From an uncultured Microbacteriaceae bacterium (GTDB lineage: Bacteria > Actinomycetota > Actinomycetes > Actinomycetales > Microbacteriaceae), in the NCBI GenBank assembly GCA_947487835.1, contig CANKXX010000001.1:62001-126000 (forward strand): a DNA stretch of 64,000 nt. Direction: 5' to 3'. The notes beneath the pieces are model-generated. The model was not told the DNA's origin, made no database searches, and saw nothing but the letters and a program-made list of their open reading frames with translations. Shown piece after piece: positions 1-8,953 of the stretch. The translations under genes were made by a program, and so were the position numbers. Numbering within the stretch: the first letter of the stretch is position 1; every line of letters starts with the position of its first letter.

Positions 1-1505
1 TGCACGTTGAGGATCTTGCCGCGGAGCGGCAGCAGCGCCTGGTACTCGCTGTCCCGGGCGAGCTTCGCGGTGCCGAGCGCGGAGTCGCCCTCGACGAGGA
101 AGAGCTCGCTCATGGCGACGTCGCTCGAGCGGCAGTCGACCAGCTTCGCTGGCAGGGTCGAGTTCTCGAGCGCGTTCTTACGGCGCTGGGTCTCCTTGTG
201 GGTGCGCGCGGAGATGCGCGACTTCATCTCGGCGACGATCTTGTCGAGCACGACGGCGGTCTGCGCCTTGTCCTCGCGCCGCGTCGAGGCGAAGCGCTCG
301 GCCATCCGGTCGGCGACGACCTTCGACACGATGGCGCGCACGGCGGGGGTGCCGAGGATCTCCTTCGTCTGGCCCTCGAACTGCGGCTCCGGCAGGCGCA
401 CCGTGAGCACGGCGGTGAGGCCGGCCAGCATGTCGTCCTTCTCGAGCTTGTCGTTGCCCGCCTTGAGGCGCCTGGCGTTCAGCTCGACCTGCTGGCGGAG
501 GAACTTGAGCAGCCCGGCCTCGAAGCCGGCCTGATGCGTGCCGCCCTTGGGCGTCGCGATGATGTTCACGAAGCTCTTGAACGTCGTCTCGTACCCGGTG
601 CCCCAGCGCAGCGCGATGTGGACCTCGCACTCGCGCGACACCTCGGTCGGCACCATGGCGCCGCCCGGGGACAGCACGGGTACGGTCTCGGTGAACGTGC
701 CGCTGCCCTGCAGACGCCAGGTGTCGGTGAGCGGCGCGTCGGTGGACAGGTGCTCGACGAACTCCGCGATGCCGCCGTCGAACTGGAACGAGTCGCCCTT
801 CGGCTCCTCGCCCCGCTCGTCCTGGATGTCGATCCGCAGGCCGGGGATGAGGAACGCGGTCTGCCGCGCACGGTCGAACAGGTCCTCGGTGCGGAACTCC
901 GCGCCCTTGGTGAAGATCTGGCGGTCGGCCCAGTAGCGCACGCGGGTGCCGGTCACGCCCTTGGCGACCTTGCCCACGACCCGCAGCTCGCTGCCCGAGA
1001 CGAACGGCGTGAACGGTGCGTCGGGGGTCGGCTCGCCCTCGTCGGCGAAGATGCCGGGCTCGCCGCGGTGGAACGACATCGCCCAGGTCTTGCCGCCGCG
1101 GTCGACCTCGACGTCGAGCCGCTCGGACAGGGCGTTCACGACGCTCGCGCCGACGCCGTGCAGTCCGCCCGATGCCGCGTAGGAGCCGTTGCCGAACTTG
1201 CCGCCCGCATGCAGTTTCGTGAAGACGACCTCGACGCCGCTGAGGCCGGTCTTCGGCTCGATGTCCACGGGGATGCCGCGGGCGCGGTCGCGCACCGCGA
1301 CGCTGCCGTCGGCGTGCAGGCGCACGGAGATCTCACTGCCGTGACCGCCCAGCGCCTCGTCCACCGAGTTGTCGATGATCTCCCAGAGGCAGTGCATGAG
1401 GCCGCGGGAGTCGGTGGAGCCGATGTACATGCCTGGCCGCTTGCGGACGGCTTCCAGCCCCTCGAGCACCGAGAGGTGTCTGGCCGAATAGTCCGAAACC
1501 GCCAC
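1..1505 (-). CDS. parE: DNA topoisomerase IV subunit B (ParE/GyrB-type), 3' end outside window
   Basis: ATP-hydrolysing subunit of a type IIA topoisomerase, which with ParC/GyrA relaxes or decatenates DNA. About 501 N-terminal codons are present. A GTG start at 1505 follows an AAGGAG ribosome site. The protein opens with the GHKL ATPase domain: N-box EIIDNSVDEALGG (residues 42-54) and the KLHAGGKFG and GGLHGVGASVVNALS loops (about 97-127). A transducer domain follows, and the start of the TOPRIM domain (LVEGDSALGTAK) lies at the window edge. The adenine-binding loop, usually DNGRGIP, reads D73-RARGIP here, so Asp73 is kept but the next two residues differ. The EGDSALG variant in place of EGDSAGG fits the second actinobacterial GyrB-like subunit usually called ParE; a main GyrB is less likely because of the position beside sigA. 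Confidence 0.87.
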   Translation of the reverse strand, partial: MAVSDYSARHLSVLEGLEAVRKRPGMYIGSTDSRGLMHCLWEIIDNSVDEALGGHGSEISVRLHADGSVAVRDRARGIPVDIEPKTGLSGVEVVFTKLHAGGKFGNGSYAASGGLHGVGASVVNALSERLDVEVDRGGKTWAMSFHRGEPGIFADEGEPTPDAPFTPFVSGSELRVVGKVAKGVTGTRVRYWADRQIFTKGAEFRTEDLFDRARQTAFLIPGLRIDIQDERGEEPKGDSFQFDGGIAEFVEHLSTDAPLTDTWRLQGSGTFTETVPVLSPGGAMVPTEVSRECEVHIALRWGTGYETTFKSFVNIIATPKGGTHQAGFEAGLLKFLRQQVELNARRLKAGNDKLEKDDMLAGLTAVLTVRLPEPQFEGQTKEILGTPAVRAIVSKVVADRMAERFASTRREDKAQTAVVLDKIVAEMKSRISARTHKETQRRKNALENSTLPAKLVDCRSSDVAMSELFLVEGDSALGTAKLARDSEYQALLPLRGKILNV

Positions 1506-1715
1506 GAACGCTCCTTACTTTGCGGGACCCACGCCCCACCGGCGGAAGCCCCGCACAAGCGTAAGCCGCGCCACCGACCCCCGCGGTCAGCAACGCCCTG
1601 CGTCGGCGCTGCTCTACGCGCAAAGCGAAATGCCAGGCAATACCCGTCCACCTGCCGTGCAAGCATGCTTTGATGGAGCGAGTTCAGATAGAACGCATAC
1701 CGAGGGGAGCATCAC

Positions 1716-1955
1716 ATGTCACCGATCGCTACCGAGAACAGTGCCGTGGATGAGCTCGATCCTCACAACCACCAGCTCACCGCGGCCGACCGCTGCGACA
1801 GCTGCGGGGCCCAGGCTTATGTCCGCGTCGTCGTGAACAACAGCGAACTGCTCTTCTGCGCCCACCACGGCAAGAAGTACCAGGAGAAGCTCTCGACCAT
1901 CGCGACCAGCTGGCACGACGAGTCGAGCCGCCTGTTCGACGAGCAGCGCGCCTAG
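1716..1955 (+). CDS. DUF7455 small zinc-ribbon-like protein
   Basis: A 79-residue soluble protein matching the small actinobacterial DUF7455 family, usually encoded between sigA and a gyrB/parE gene as here. A CxxC pair (DRCDSCGAQ, about residues 26-31) and a later C-x-H-H group (FCAHHGKKY) are placed as metal ligands. The flanks are polar and no membrane segment is present. The ATG at 1716 follows GAGGGGAG at 1702-1709. The gene is divergent from parE and convergent with gatD, with a strong hairpin just downstream. Function is unknown; zinc binding is inferred from the Cys/His pattern. Confidence 0.85.
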   Translation: MSPIATENSAVDELDPHNHQLTAADRCDSCGAQAYVRVVVNNSELLFCAHHGKKYQEKLSTIATSWHDESSRLFDEQRA

Positions 1956-1981
1956 CAGCAGCTCAGCGAAGAACCGAGATC

Positions 1982-2013
1982 AGGGCGTGACCGCAGAGGT
2001 CACGCCCTTTCTC
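1982..2013. terminator. Bidirectional hairpin terminator
   Basis: An 11-bp perfect stem (AGGGCGTGACC at 1982-1992 pairing with 1998-2008) with a 5-nt loop is followed by TTTCTCGT on the plus strand. It lies between the convergent DUF7455 gene and gatD, so it probably ends transcription from both sides. Confidence 0.8.
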
Positions 2014-2080
2014 GTGCCCGCGGCACCATGAACGCGCCGGTCGACCGTGGCGACGCCCGTCGACGGGACGGACCGGCCCG

Positions 2081-2815
2081 TCAGTAGGAGGACGGGTGCG
2101 CGGCCACGGTCTCGCGGGCGAGGCGGGCCCACTCGTCGATGCGTCCGAGGGACTCGTCCGCAGTTGCACCGAGAGCGCCGCCCCGACGGGCGAGCGCGGC
2201 GGTGAGAAGTTCGTCCGCGAGCGCGGGGTTCAGCGCGAGCACGGGACCACCGAGGTGTGTGCCGACGGCGGAGCCGACGCGGACGCCCTCTCCCCCACCG
2301 GAGCCGCCGTTGCCGAAGCCACTGCGGACGGTGCCGAGCGGCTTCGCGCCGCCCTGGAGCGTCACGAGCGACCCGTGGTTCTCGTAGCCCACGATCGTGC
2401 CGGCCGCGGTCTCGACGACGAGGTCGCCCACCGAGCGCTTGGCGGAAAGCACCGTGCGGACCGGGAGGACTCCCGCGCCCTCGAGCACGGAGCCGTCCTC
2501 GAGCTCGATCTCGGTGCCGAGAAGGTGCATGCCGCCGGACACGGCGAGCAGCGCAGCGCCACCGGAGACCAGGTCCCGGAGCCGACTCGCGTGCTGCAGG
2601 AGGTCGGCGTGCACCGACCGCATCGCCGACAGCGGGCCCGAGCCCACCACGACGACGTCGGCATCCGGCAGGTCGCCGGATCCGGGCGAGTGCCCGACGA
2701 CATTCGCCTCGACCCCACGCCAGCCGGCGCGACGGGCGAGCACGGTCACGTTGCCGCGGTCCCCGTTGATGCCGAGCTCGTGCGGGTACAGGTGCAGGAT
2801 GGTGAGCCCGGTCAT
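2081..2815 (-). CDS. gatD: GatD-like glutamine amidotransferase subunit with a degenerate active site
   Basis: In the MurT/GatD complex, GatD hydrolyses glutamine and passes ammonia to MurT, which amidates the D-Glu alpha-carboxyl of lipid II. This 244-residue protein has the class I (CobB/CobQ-type) fold features and aligns along its length with GatD, including YENHGS and GFGNGG. The catalytic apparatus is altered. The nucleophile elbow, normally xCGGxQxLG, reads AVSGGMHLLG (Ser93, codon TCC). The catalytic His of the GTYLHGP motif is Gly189 (GTHLGGP). The usual GGGxDREQ loop is GSGPLSAM. Glutaminase activity is therefore unlikely. The gene overlaps murT by 4 nt, so the two products are probably made together as a complex. 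It may have become a structural or substrate-selecting subunit. Confidence 0.85.
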   Translation of the reverse strand: MTGLTILHLYPHELGINGDRGNVTVLARRAGWRGVEANVVGHSPGSGDLPDADVVVVGSGPLSAMRSVHADLLQHASRLRDLVSGGAALLAVSGGMHLLGTEIELEDGSVLEGAGVLPVRTVLSAKRSVGDLVVETAAGTIVGYENHGSLVTLQGGAKPLGTVRSGFGNGGSGGGEGVRVGSAVGTHLGGPVLALNPALADELLTAALARRGGALGATADESLGRIDEWARLARETVAAHPSSY

Positions 2816-4089
2816 GACTGCCCGCCCTCGAGGTCGGTGTAGCCGAGGATCTTGCGGATGAGCATCATCTGCTCGTAGTTCACGATCATCGTCTTCCGTC
2901 CCGCGGCCGGTCGCGGCAGGGCGAGGAAGCGGCGCACGGCGGCGCGGAGCTCGGGCTCGACGACGCCGACAGGCAGGCCGTCGTAGGCGAGCCGCACGGC
3001 GAGCTGGTAGCCCTTGGTGCCCGAGATCACGTCCGCGTGCGAGATCCGCGACAGGTCGATGTCGTAGAGCCAGGACGGGTCAGGCGTGCCGTTGTCCACG
3101 GCCAGGAAGACCTGCTCCGGTGTCGTGCCGAGCGAGTCGAGGTTCAGCTGCAGGCTCGCCGGGTTCTTCATCATGATGATCTCGATGTCCTCGCCGTTGG
3201 CGGACAGCGTCTCACCACGGCCATAGACGGTCTCGAGCTCGGCGAGGGCGAGCGCGGCGGTGGCGGCGGAGAACCGCTCCCCCAGCGCGGCGCGTGCCGC
3301 GGCGACCGCGGCGGCGGCGTCGACCGCGTAGTGGACGCCGCGGGCGGGCAGCCGCACGGTCGTCGGCACGCCGTCCACCTCGATGACCGCCTCACGGCCG
3401 TCGAGCGCGGTGGCGACGACGTCCGGGGTCGTCGCGGTGGCCGTGGCGGCCGAGCCGAACCGGGGCGCGGACAGCATCCCCTGCGACACGGCGCCGAGCA
3501 GCTCGGGCGACGTCGCGAAGTAGGAGACCCGGGCGGAGGACCCGTCCGGAAGCGCGGCGCCGAGGCCGACGAGGTGCTCGTCGTCTGCGTTCAGCACGAG
3601 AGCGCCGGTCGCGGTCGAGGCGATCTTCGCGAGCATGCCGGCGACCCGGTCGGGCTCGAAGAACCGGTTAAGCTGGTCGATCTGCACGTTCAGGAGCAGG
3701 ACGGTGCGCGGCTTCAGCAGCCGGGACAGCTGAACGCCGTACGCCTCGTCGATCTCGAGCACGGCGACATCCGCGGCGAGGCGGCCGGCACCGGACGCGT
3801 CAGCGAGCACCGCGGACGCGATGCCCTGCGGCAGGTTACCGCCCGACGGGTTCGTGAACACGCGGAGGCCGTGCGCGCGCAGGATCGCGGACACCATGTT
3901 CGTGGTCGTCGACTTCCCGTTCGAGCCGGAGACCGCGACCACCCCGAGGGGGAGGTCGGCGATCGTCCGCTCGAGGAAGTCCGGGGCGATCTTCATGGCC
4001 ACGAGTCCGGGGAAGGCCGAACCACCGCCGCGCCTGCGCGCGGCCCATCTCACCAGTCGTCCGGCGCCAACCGCCAGGCGAACCCGCAC
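2812..4089 (-). CDS. murT: MurT-like lipid II D-Glu-activating ligase lacking the zinc ribbon
   Basis: A 425-residue Mur-ligase-family ATPase of the cell wall pathway. Seen are the P-loop SGSNGKSTT (54-62), the substrate loop TNPSGGNLPQGIAS (79-92), EIDEAYG (112-118) and the C-terminal DPSWLYD motif, whose Asp337 corresponds to the catalytic Asp of MurT. Characterised MurT proteins carry a four-Cys zinc ribbon inserted in the middle domain. The matching segment here (about 180-235) has no cysteine, nor does the rest of the protein. The GTG start at 4089 lies 10 nt after the sigA stop, so it is probably co-transcribed with sigA and gatD. With its degenerate partner it may still activate the D-Glu alpha-carboxyl but use an amine other than glutamine-derived ammonia. 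Confidence 0.85.
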   Translation of the reverse strand: MRVRLAVGAGRLVRWAARRRGGGSAFPGLVAMKIAPDFLERTIADLPLGVVAVSGSNGKSTTTNMVSAILRAHGLRVFTNPSGGNLPQGIASAVLADASGAGRLAADVAVLEIDEAYGVQLSRLLKPRTVLLLNVQIDQLNRFFEPDRVAGMLAKIASTATGALVLNADDEHLVGLGAALPDGSSARVSYFATSPELLGAVSQGMLSAPRFGSAATATATTPDVVATALDGREAVIEVDGVPTTVRLPARGVHYAVDAAAAVAAARAALGERFSAATAALALAELETVYGRGETLSANGEDIEIIMMKNPASLQLNLDSLGTTPEQVFLAVDNGTPDPSWLYDIDLSRISHADVISGTKGYQLAVRLAYDGLPVGVVEPELRAAVRRFLALPRPAAGRKTMIVNYEQMMLIRKILGYTDLEGGQS

Positions 4090-4099
4090 CTGTGCGGGC

Positions 4100-5470
<1,371 letters not shown>

Positions 5471-5553
5471 TCGAACACCTTTCACACCCGCGGCCGGTAG
5501 AGGTGCATCGCGATCGTTCGGGGATCGGCGACACCGGCGGAGGGTCCGGGTTG

Positions 5554-5582
5554 AAAATTGACATTACTAAGACCCATGTCAA
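5554..5582 (-). promoter_or_regulatory. Candidate sigA promoter inside an inverted repeat
   Basis: On the minus strand a perfect TTGACA (5582-5577) is followed by a 17-nt spacer and a weak -10 (AATTTT, 5559-5554), about 85 nt before the sigA start. The TTGACAT also occurs inverted on the plus strand (5558-5564), giving a 7-bp inverted repeat with an 11-nt spacer. Promoter identity is inferred from the -35 match and spacing only. Confidence 0.4.
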
Positions 5583-5678
5583 GTCCGGGCTGCGCCTTCA
5601 CGGAAGGAAGGTACGCCTCAGGGACAGGAACGGGTCTCTGTATTGATTATTGCACGGAAACTGCCACGCACTGGCCAT

Positions 5679-7010
5679 TCACCCCTTGCGCCGGGCGCGC
5701 GCTTCTACTAATGCAACCCACAGGGGGCCCACCTGTATTCCTTCGTCCTCGGCGAGTCTGCGACGGGTGCGCCTGCGGCTGACGAACAGCATGATCACGC
5801 CGAGCCCGACGACCACGTACTGGACCAGGAAGGCGAGCCGGAAGGAGTCGAGCGCGTAGAGGTCGCTCGCCCCTCCGCCGGCTACGCGGGCGGCGTCCGC
5901 GGCGTCGAGCACGACGCCGATGAGGAACATCATCACGAAGCTCGCGAGGAATCCGCCCACGTTCACGAAGCCCGTGGCGGAGCCGAGGCCGCGCCGCGGG
6001 TTGAAGGTGCGAGCGAAGTCGAAGCCGATCTGGGATCCCGGGCCGCCCACCCCGAGGGTCATGAGCAGCAGCACCACGAGCCACAGCGGCGGCTGGCCCG
6101 GCCAGGCGAGAACCGCGGCCCAGGCGACGCCCATCGCCACGACGATGGCGATCACCAGGTTCGACCGGCGGAAGGGGTAACGCGCGGTCAGCACGCCGAG
6201 CACGGGTCCGGCGACCATGCCGGACAGCACGATCACGATGATGAGGGACGACGCGAGCCCGGGGTCGTAGCCGAGGGCCGACACCATGAAGGGGTATCCC
6301 CAGAGCAGGGTGAACACCACGCCGGATGACTGGGTGACGTAGTGGGACCAGAAGCCCAGCTGCGTGCCCGGCCGGCGGAGGCTGCGCCGCAGCTCCTTGA
6401 ACGCGTCCGCCCAGGACTCGACCCGCTCGGACTCGGTGCCCCCTCCCGTGCTCGCGTCGGAGATGGACACGACGATCAGCACGAGGGCCACGGCCGATAC
6501 CGCGGCGGCGCTCACGAACGCCGGCGACCAGCCGAAGTCGTGCAGCACCAGCGCGAAGGGCAGCGCGGACATCACCTGGCCCAGCTGGCCGATGTTGCCG
6601 AACCACTGGGCGAGCAGCGGCACCTGCCGACCGGCGAACCACGTGTTGATGAGGCGGATGACCGAGACGAACGCCGTGGCATCCCCCGCCCCGACGAGCA
6701 CGCGCCCGAGGATGGCGATCCCGATCGACGGGGCGAAGGCGAGGGTCAGCTGACCGATGGTCATCAGTGCCGCGCCGGCGATGAGCAGCCAGCGCGCGCC
6801 CACCCGATCGAGGATCACGCCGATGGGGATCTGCAGACCGGCGTAGACGATGAGCTGCACGACCGCGAGGCTCGACAGTACGGACGCCGAGATGTCGAAC
6901 CGCTCGGTGGCCATGACGCCGGCGACGCCGAGGGTCGTCCGCTGCGTCACCGCGACGAGGTAGGCGAAGGTGCCGACCGCGTAGATGATCCACGAGCGAC
7001 GGCTGTTCAC
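5679..7010 (-). CDS. MFS transporter
   Basis: A 443-residue integral membrane protein with about 12 predicted helices and the MFS loop 2-3 motif (GVILDRVGARWLL). The substrate cannot be assigned. The GTG start at 7010 lies 49 nt after the stop of the OhrR-like gene on the same strand, so the two may be co-transcribed. That would fit an exporter controlled by an oxidant-sensing regulator. The C-terminal tail is Arg/Lys-rich and cytoplasmic. The gene ends about 95 nt from the putative sigA promoter region. Confidence 0.85.
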   Translation of the reverse strand: MNSRRSWIIYAVGTFAYLVAVTQRTTLGVAGVMATERFDISASVLSSLAVVQLIVYAGLQIPIGVILDRVGARWLLIAGAALMTIGQLTLAFAPSIGIAILGRVLVGAGDATAFVSVIRLINTWFAGRQVPLLAQWFGNIGQLGQVMSALPFALVLHDFGWSPAFVSAAAVSAVALVLIVVSISDASTGGGTESERVESWADAFKELRRSLRRPGTQLGFWSHYVTQSSGVVFTLLWGYPFMVSALGYDPGLASSLIIVIVLSGMVAGPVLGVLTARYPFRRSNLVIAIVVAMGVAWAAVLAWPGQPPLWLVVLLLMTLGVGGPGSQIGFDFARTFNPRRGLGSATGFVNVGGFLASFVMMFLIGVVLDAADAARVAGGGASDLYALDSFRLAFLVQYVVVGLGVIMLFVSRRRTRRRLAEDEGIQVGPLWVALVEARARRKG

Positions 7011-7059
7011 CCCTCAACGGTACCCGCCCGGCGGATGCGGGCCCGGCCCTCGCGGGGGG

Positions 7060-7512
7060 TCAGGGATGGGTGCGGGCGTCCGCGGCCGTGATGAAGGCGG
7101 AGAGTCCGTCGCGCAGCGCCTCGAGCTGGCCGAGCTCGATGCCGAGCGTGGCGACCACCTGACCCGGTACGTCGAGCGCGCGCTCGCGGAGCGCCGCCCC
7201 CTCCTCCGTGAGGGACACCACGACGACCCGCTCGTCCTCGCTCGACCGCGTGCGCTGCACCAGGCCTGCCGCCTCGAGGCGCTTGAGGAGCGGAGAGAGC
7301 GTCGCGGAGTCGAGGCGCAGCGCCGTCCCGAGATCGCGCACGGAACTGTCACCGTTCTCCCACAGCACGAGCATCACGAGGTACTGGGGATGCGTGAGGC
7401 CGAGCGGTTCGAGGATCGGCCGGTAGACGCCGAGCACGCTGCGGGCCGCAACCGCGACCTGGAAGCAGACCTGGTTCTGCAGGGCGAGCGGGTTCTCGAC
7501 CATCGTCGTCAT
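7060..7512 (-). CDS. ohrR: MarR-family regulator of the OhrR (organic peroxide-sensing) type
   Basis: A 150-residue winged-helix repressor. The N-terminal signature NQVCF places a Cys at residue 16, the position of the redox-sensing cysteine of OhrR. It is followed by [20 protein letters not shown] and the wing [13 protein letters not shown] (93-105), all strongly OhrR-like. OhrR usually represses ohr, a peroxide reductase. No ohr is seen nearby; the neighbours are an MFS transporter downstream and a small Cys-rich protein divergently upstream, so the regulated genes may differ. The ATG at 7512 follows GAAGGG. An imperfect palindrome at 7528-7544 is a likely operator. Confidence 0.82.
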   Translation of the reverse strand: MTTMVENPLALQNQVCFQVAVAARSVLGVYRPILEPLGLTHPQYLVMLVLWENGDSSVRDLGTALRLDSATLSPLLKRLEAAGLVQRTRSSEDERVVVVSLTEEGAALRERALDVPGQVVATLGIELGQLEALRDGLSAFITAADARTHP

Positions 7513-7527
7513 GCTGCCGGCCCTTCG

Positions 7528-7544
7528 ATTGTGTAGTGCACGAT
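7528..7544. promoter_or_regulatory. Candidate OhrR/MarR operator
   Basis: A 17-bp imperfect palindrome (ATTGTGTA-G-TGCACGAT, 6 of 8 arm positions paired) lies 15 nt upstream of the ohrR-like start. It overlaps the expected promoter zone of the divergent gene at 7564. Local AT content is higher than the surroundings, as is usual for MarR-family operators. Confidence 0.45.
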
Positions 7545-7563
7545 TGAATAGTACGCTGTAGGT

Positions 7564-7797
7564 ATGCCCAAGCGCACCCCCGCCGATCGAGTGAGCAGCT
7601 TCGTCAACGGACTCAACCGCTCGCTGCGCCCGTTCATGGGGCCGGCGCAGCTCGGTGATCCGAACGAGCCGCTCGCTCCCCCGCCCGCCCGTGGCGGCGC
7701 CTGCCCGCTGTGCGGCATGCCGATGGACGAGCACGTCGTCGACCGCTCCGGGCCGCGCACCTACATGAGCTGCCCGAAACCGAAGGCCGCCGACTAA
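7564..7797 (+). CDS. Small Cys-rich hypothetical protein
   Basis: A 77-residue protein of unknown function. The N-terminal half is basic and soluble. The C-terminal half holds a CPLCGMPMDEH motif and a later YMSCP, a Cys3His pattern suggesting a zinc-binding knuckle. The hexamer TACGCT at 7552-7557 sits 6 nt before the ATG, so the gene looks leaderless. It is divergent from the OhrR-like gene and shares its putative operator region. Confidence 0.7.
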   Translation: MPKRTPADRVSSFVNGLNRSLRPFMGPAQLGDPNEPLAPPPARGGACPLCGMPMDEHVVDRSGPRTYMSCPKPKAAD

Positions 7798-7852
7798 ACC
7801 TCCCCGTCGACACCGCAGCGCCACCGGACGGCGATGACACCTCTTATAGAGG

Positions 7853-7883
7853 AGCGCGCACCTCTGTAAGAGCGGTGCGCGCT
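7853..7883. terminator. Hairpin between convergent genes
   Basis: A 10-bp perfect stem (AGCGCGCACC at 7853-7862 with GGTGCGCGCT at 7874-7883) and an 11-nt loop separates the small Cys-rich gene from the PAC2 gene and overlaps the PAC2 stop. No T-run follows on either strand, so terminator function is probable but not certain. Confidence 0.5.
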
Positions 7884-8805
7884 AGGTGCGCGGCTGCTCG
7901 TCGTCGCCGGTGCGCCGGTGCGCGAGGAACTTCTCGAGCTCGGCCGCGATCTCGTCCGCGCTCGGCAGCAGCCCGTCCTCGTCGGTCAGCGGGGAACGCA
8001 GCGGCGAGTCCTCCATGTAGCTGTCGTGACGCTGCTCCAGCGTCGAGACGAGGCGGCCGAGCTCCTGATTGGTCGCGACCTGCTCGTCGATCTTCGCGAT
8101 GAAGTCGCGGCCCTCCTCGCGCAGCCGGTCCGTGGGAAAGATGAGGCCGGTCGCCGCGCTGATGCTCTCGAGCGACGCGACCGCGGCCGACGGGTACTCG
8201 GTGTCCGCGAGGTAGTGCGGAATGAGGAGCACGAAGCCGGTGACGGGGTGACCGAGGTTGTGCAGCCGGAACTCGACGAGATGCAGCGCGTTCGCCGGCA
8301 CCTGGGTGTGCGGCTTCCACACCGAGAGCGAGTCGATGAGCTCCGTGCGGTTGCCGCTCACCGTGACGCTGATCGGGCGGGTGTGCGGCACCGGCATCGG
8401 GATGGCGTGCACCCACGTGGTCGTGGACACCTGGAAGCGCTCGACGAGCCCGAGGACGGCCGCGGTGAACCGCTCCCACTGGAAGTCGGGCTCGAAGCCG
8501 GCGAGGAGCAGGAACTGCTGGCCCAGCTCGTCCCGCGCCAGGTACAGGTTCAGCTTCGCCGGCCGGTAGTCGGTCAGGTGGTCCTGGTCGAAGTACATGG
8601 TGGGGCGGCGGGCGCGGTAGTCGAGGAGCGTGTCGACGTCGAACGACGCGACGACCCGGTGCTCAAGCGTGTCCAGGAGGTACTCGGTGAACTGGGTGAC
8701 CGCGGAGCCGGCATCAGCGAAGCCCGTGAGACCGGCCACCATGTGCAGCCCGGCGGGCACGTCGTGCGCCGCGGGGTCGAGGTCGTACAGATCCGACGGG
8801 TCCAT
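7882..8805 (-). CDS. PAC2 family protein
   Basis: A 307-residue soluble protein of the PAC2 (proteasome assembly chaperone-like) family common in actinobacteria. Supporting segments are GLTGFADAGSAVTQ near the N-terminus, the FDVDTLLDYRARRP motif and the central IPMPVPHTRP. The role in bacteria is not settled. No proteasome gene is seen in the window. The ATG at 8805 was chosen because MDPSDLYDLDP is a typical family start. A TAGAGT hexamer 7 nt upstream suggests a leaderless transcript. It is divergent from pepA. Confidence 0.85.
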   Translation of the reverse strand: MDPSDLYDLDPAAHDVPAGLHMVAGLTGFADAGSAVTQFTEYLLDTLEHRVVASFDVDTLLDYRARRPTMYFDQDHLTDYRPAKLNLYLARDELGQQFLLLAGFEPDFQWERFTAAVLGLVERFQVSTTTWVHAIPMPVPHTRPISVTVSGNRTELIDSLSVWKPHTQVPANALHLVEFRLHNLGHPVTGFVLLIPHYLADTEYPSAAVASLESISAATGLIFPTDRLREEGRDFIAKIDEQVATNQELGRLVSTLEQRHDSYMEDSPLRSPLTDEDGLLPSADEIAAELEKFLAHRRTGDDEQPRT

Positions 8806-8953
8806 GCGCTCAACTCTAAACCGCGGGTGTCTGGGCATCCTCCCGGACGCGGCCATACCGGTGGTGCCAACAGCGAACAGGCCGCCCCGCATCGATGACC
8901 GCCGCTCGGCCTCGCGGGAGGACGGCCGCGACGCCCGGTCTAGGCTTTTCCCC

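Noticed and set aside
5558-5782. Small plus-strand ORF upstream of the sigA region
   Set aside because: It overlaps the MFS gene's 3' end, has no ribosome site and shows no protein-like pattern; the region looks regulatory.
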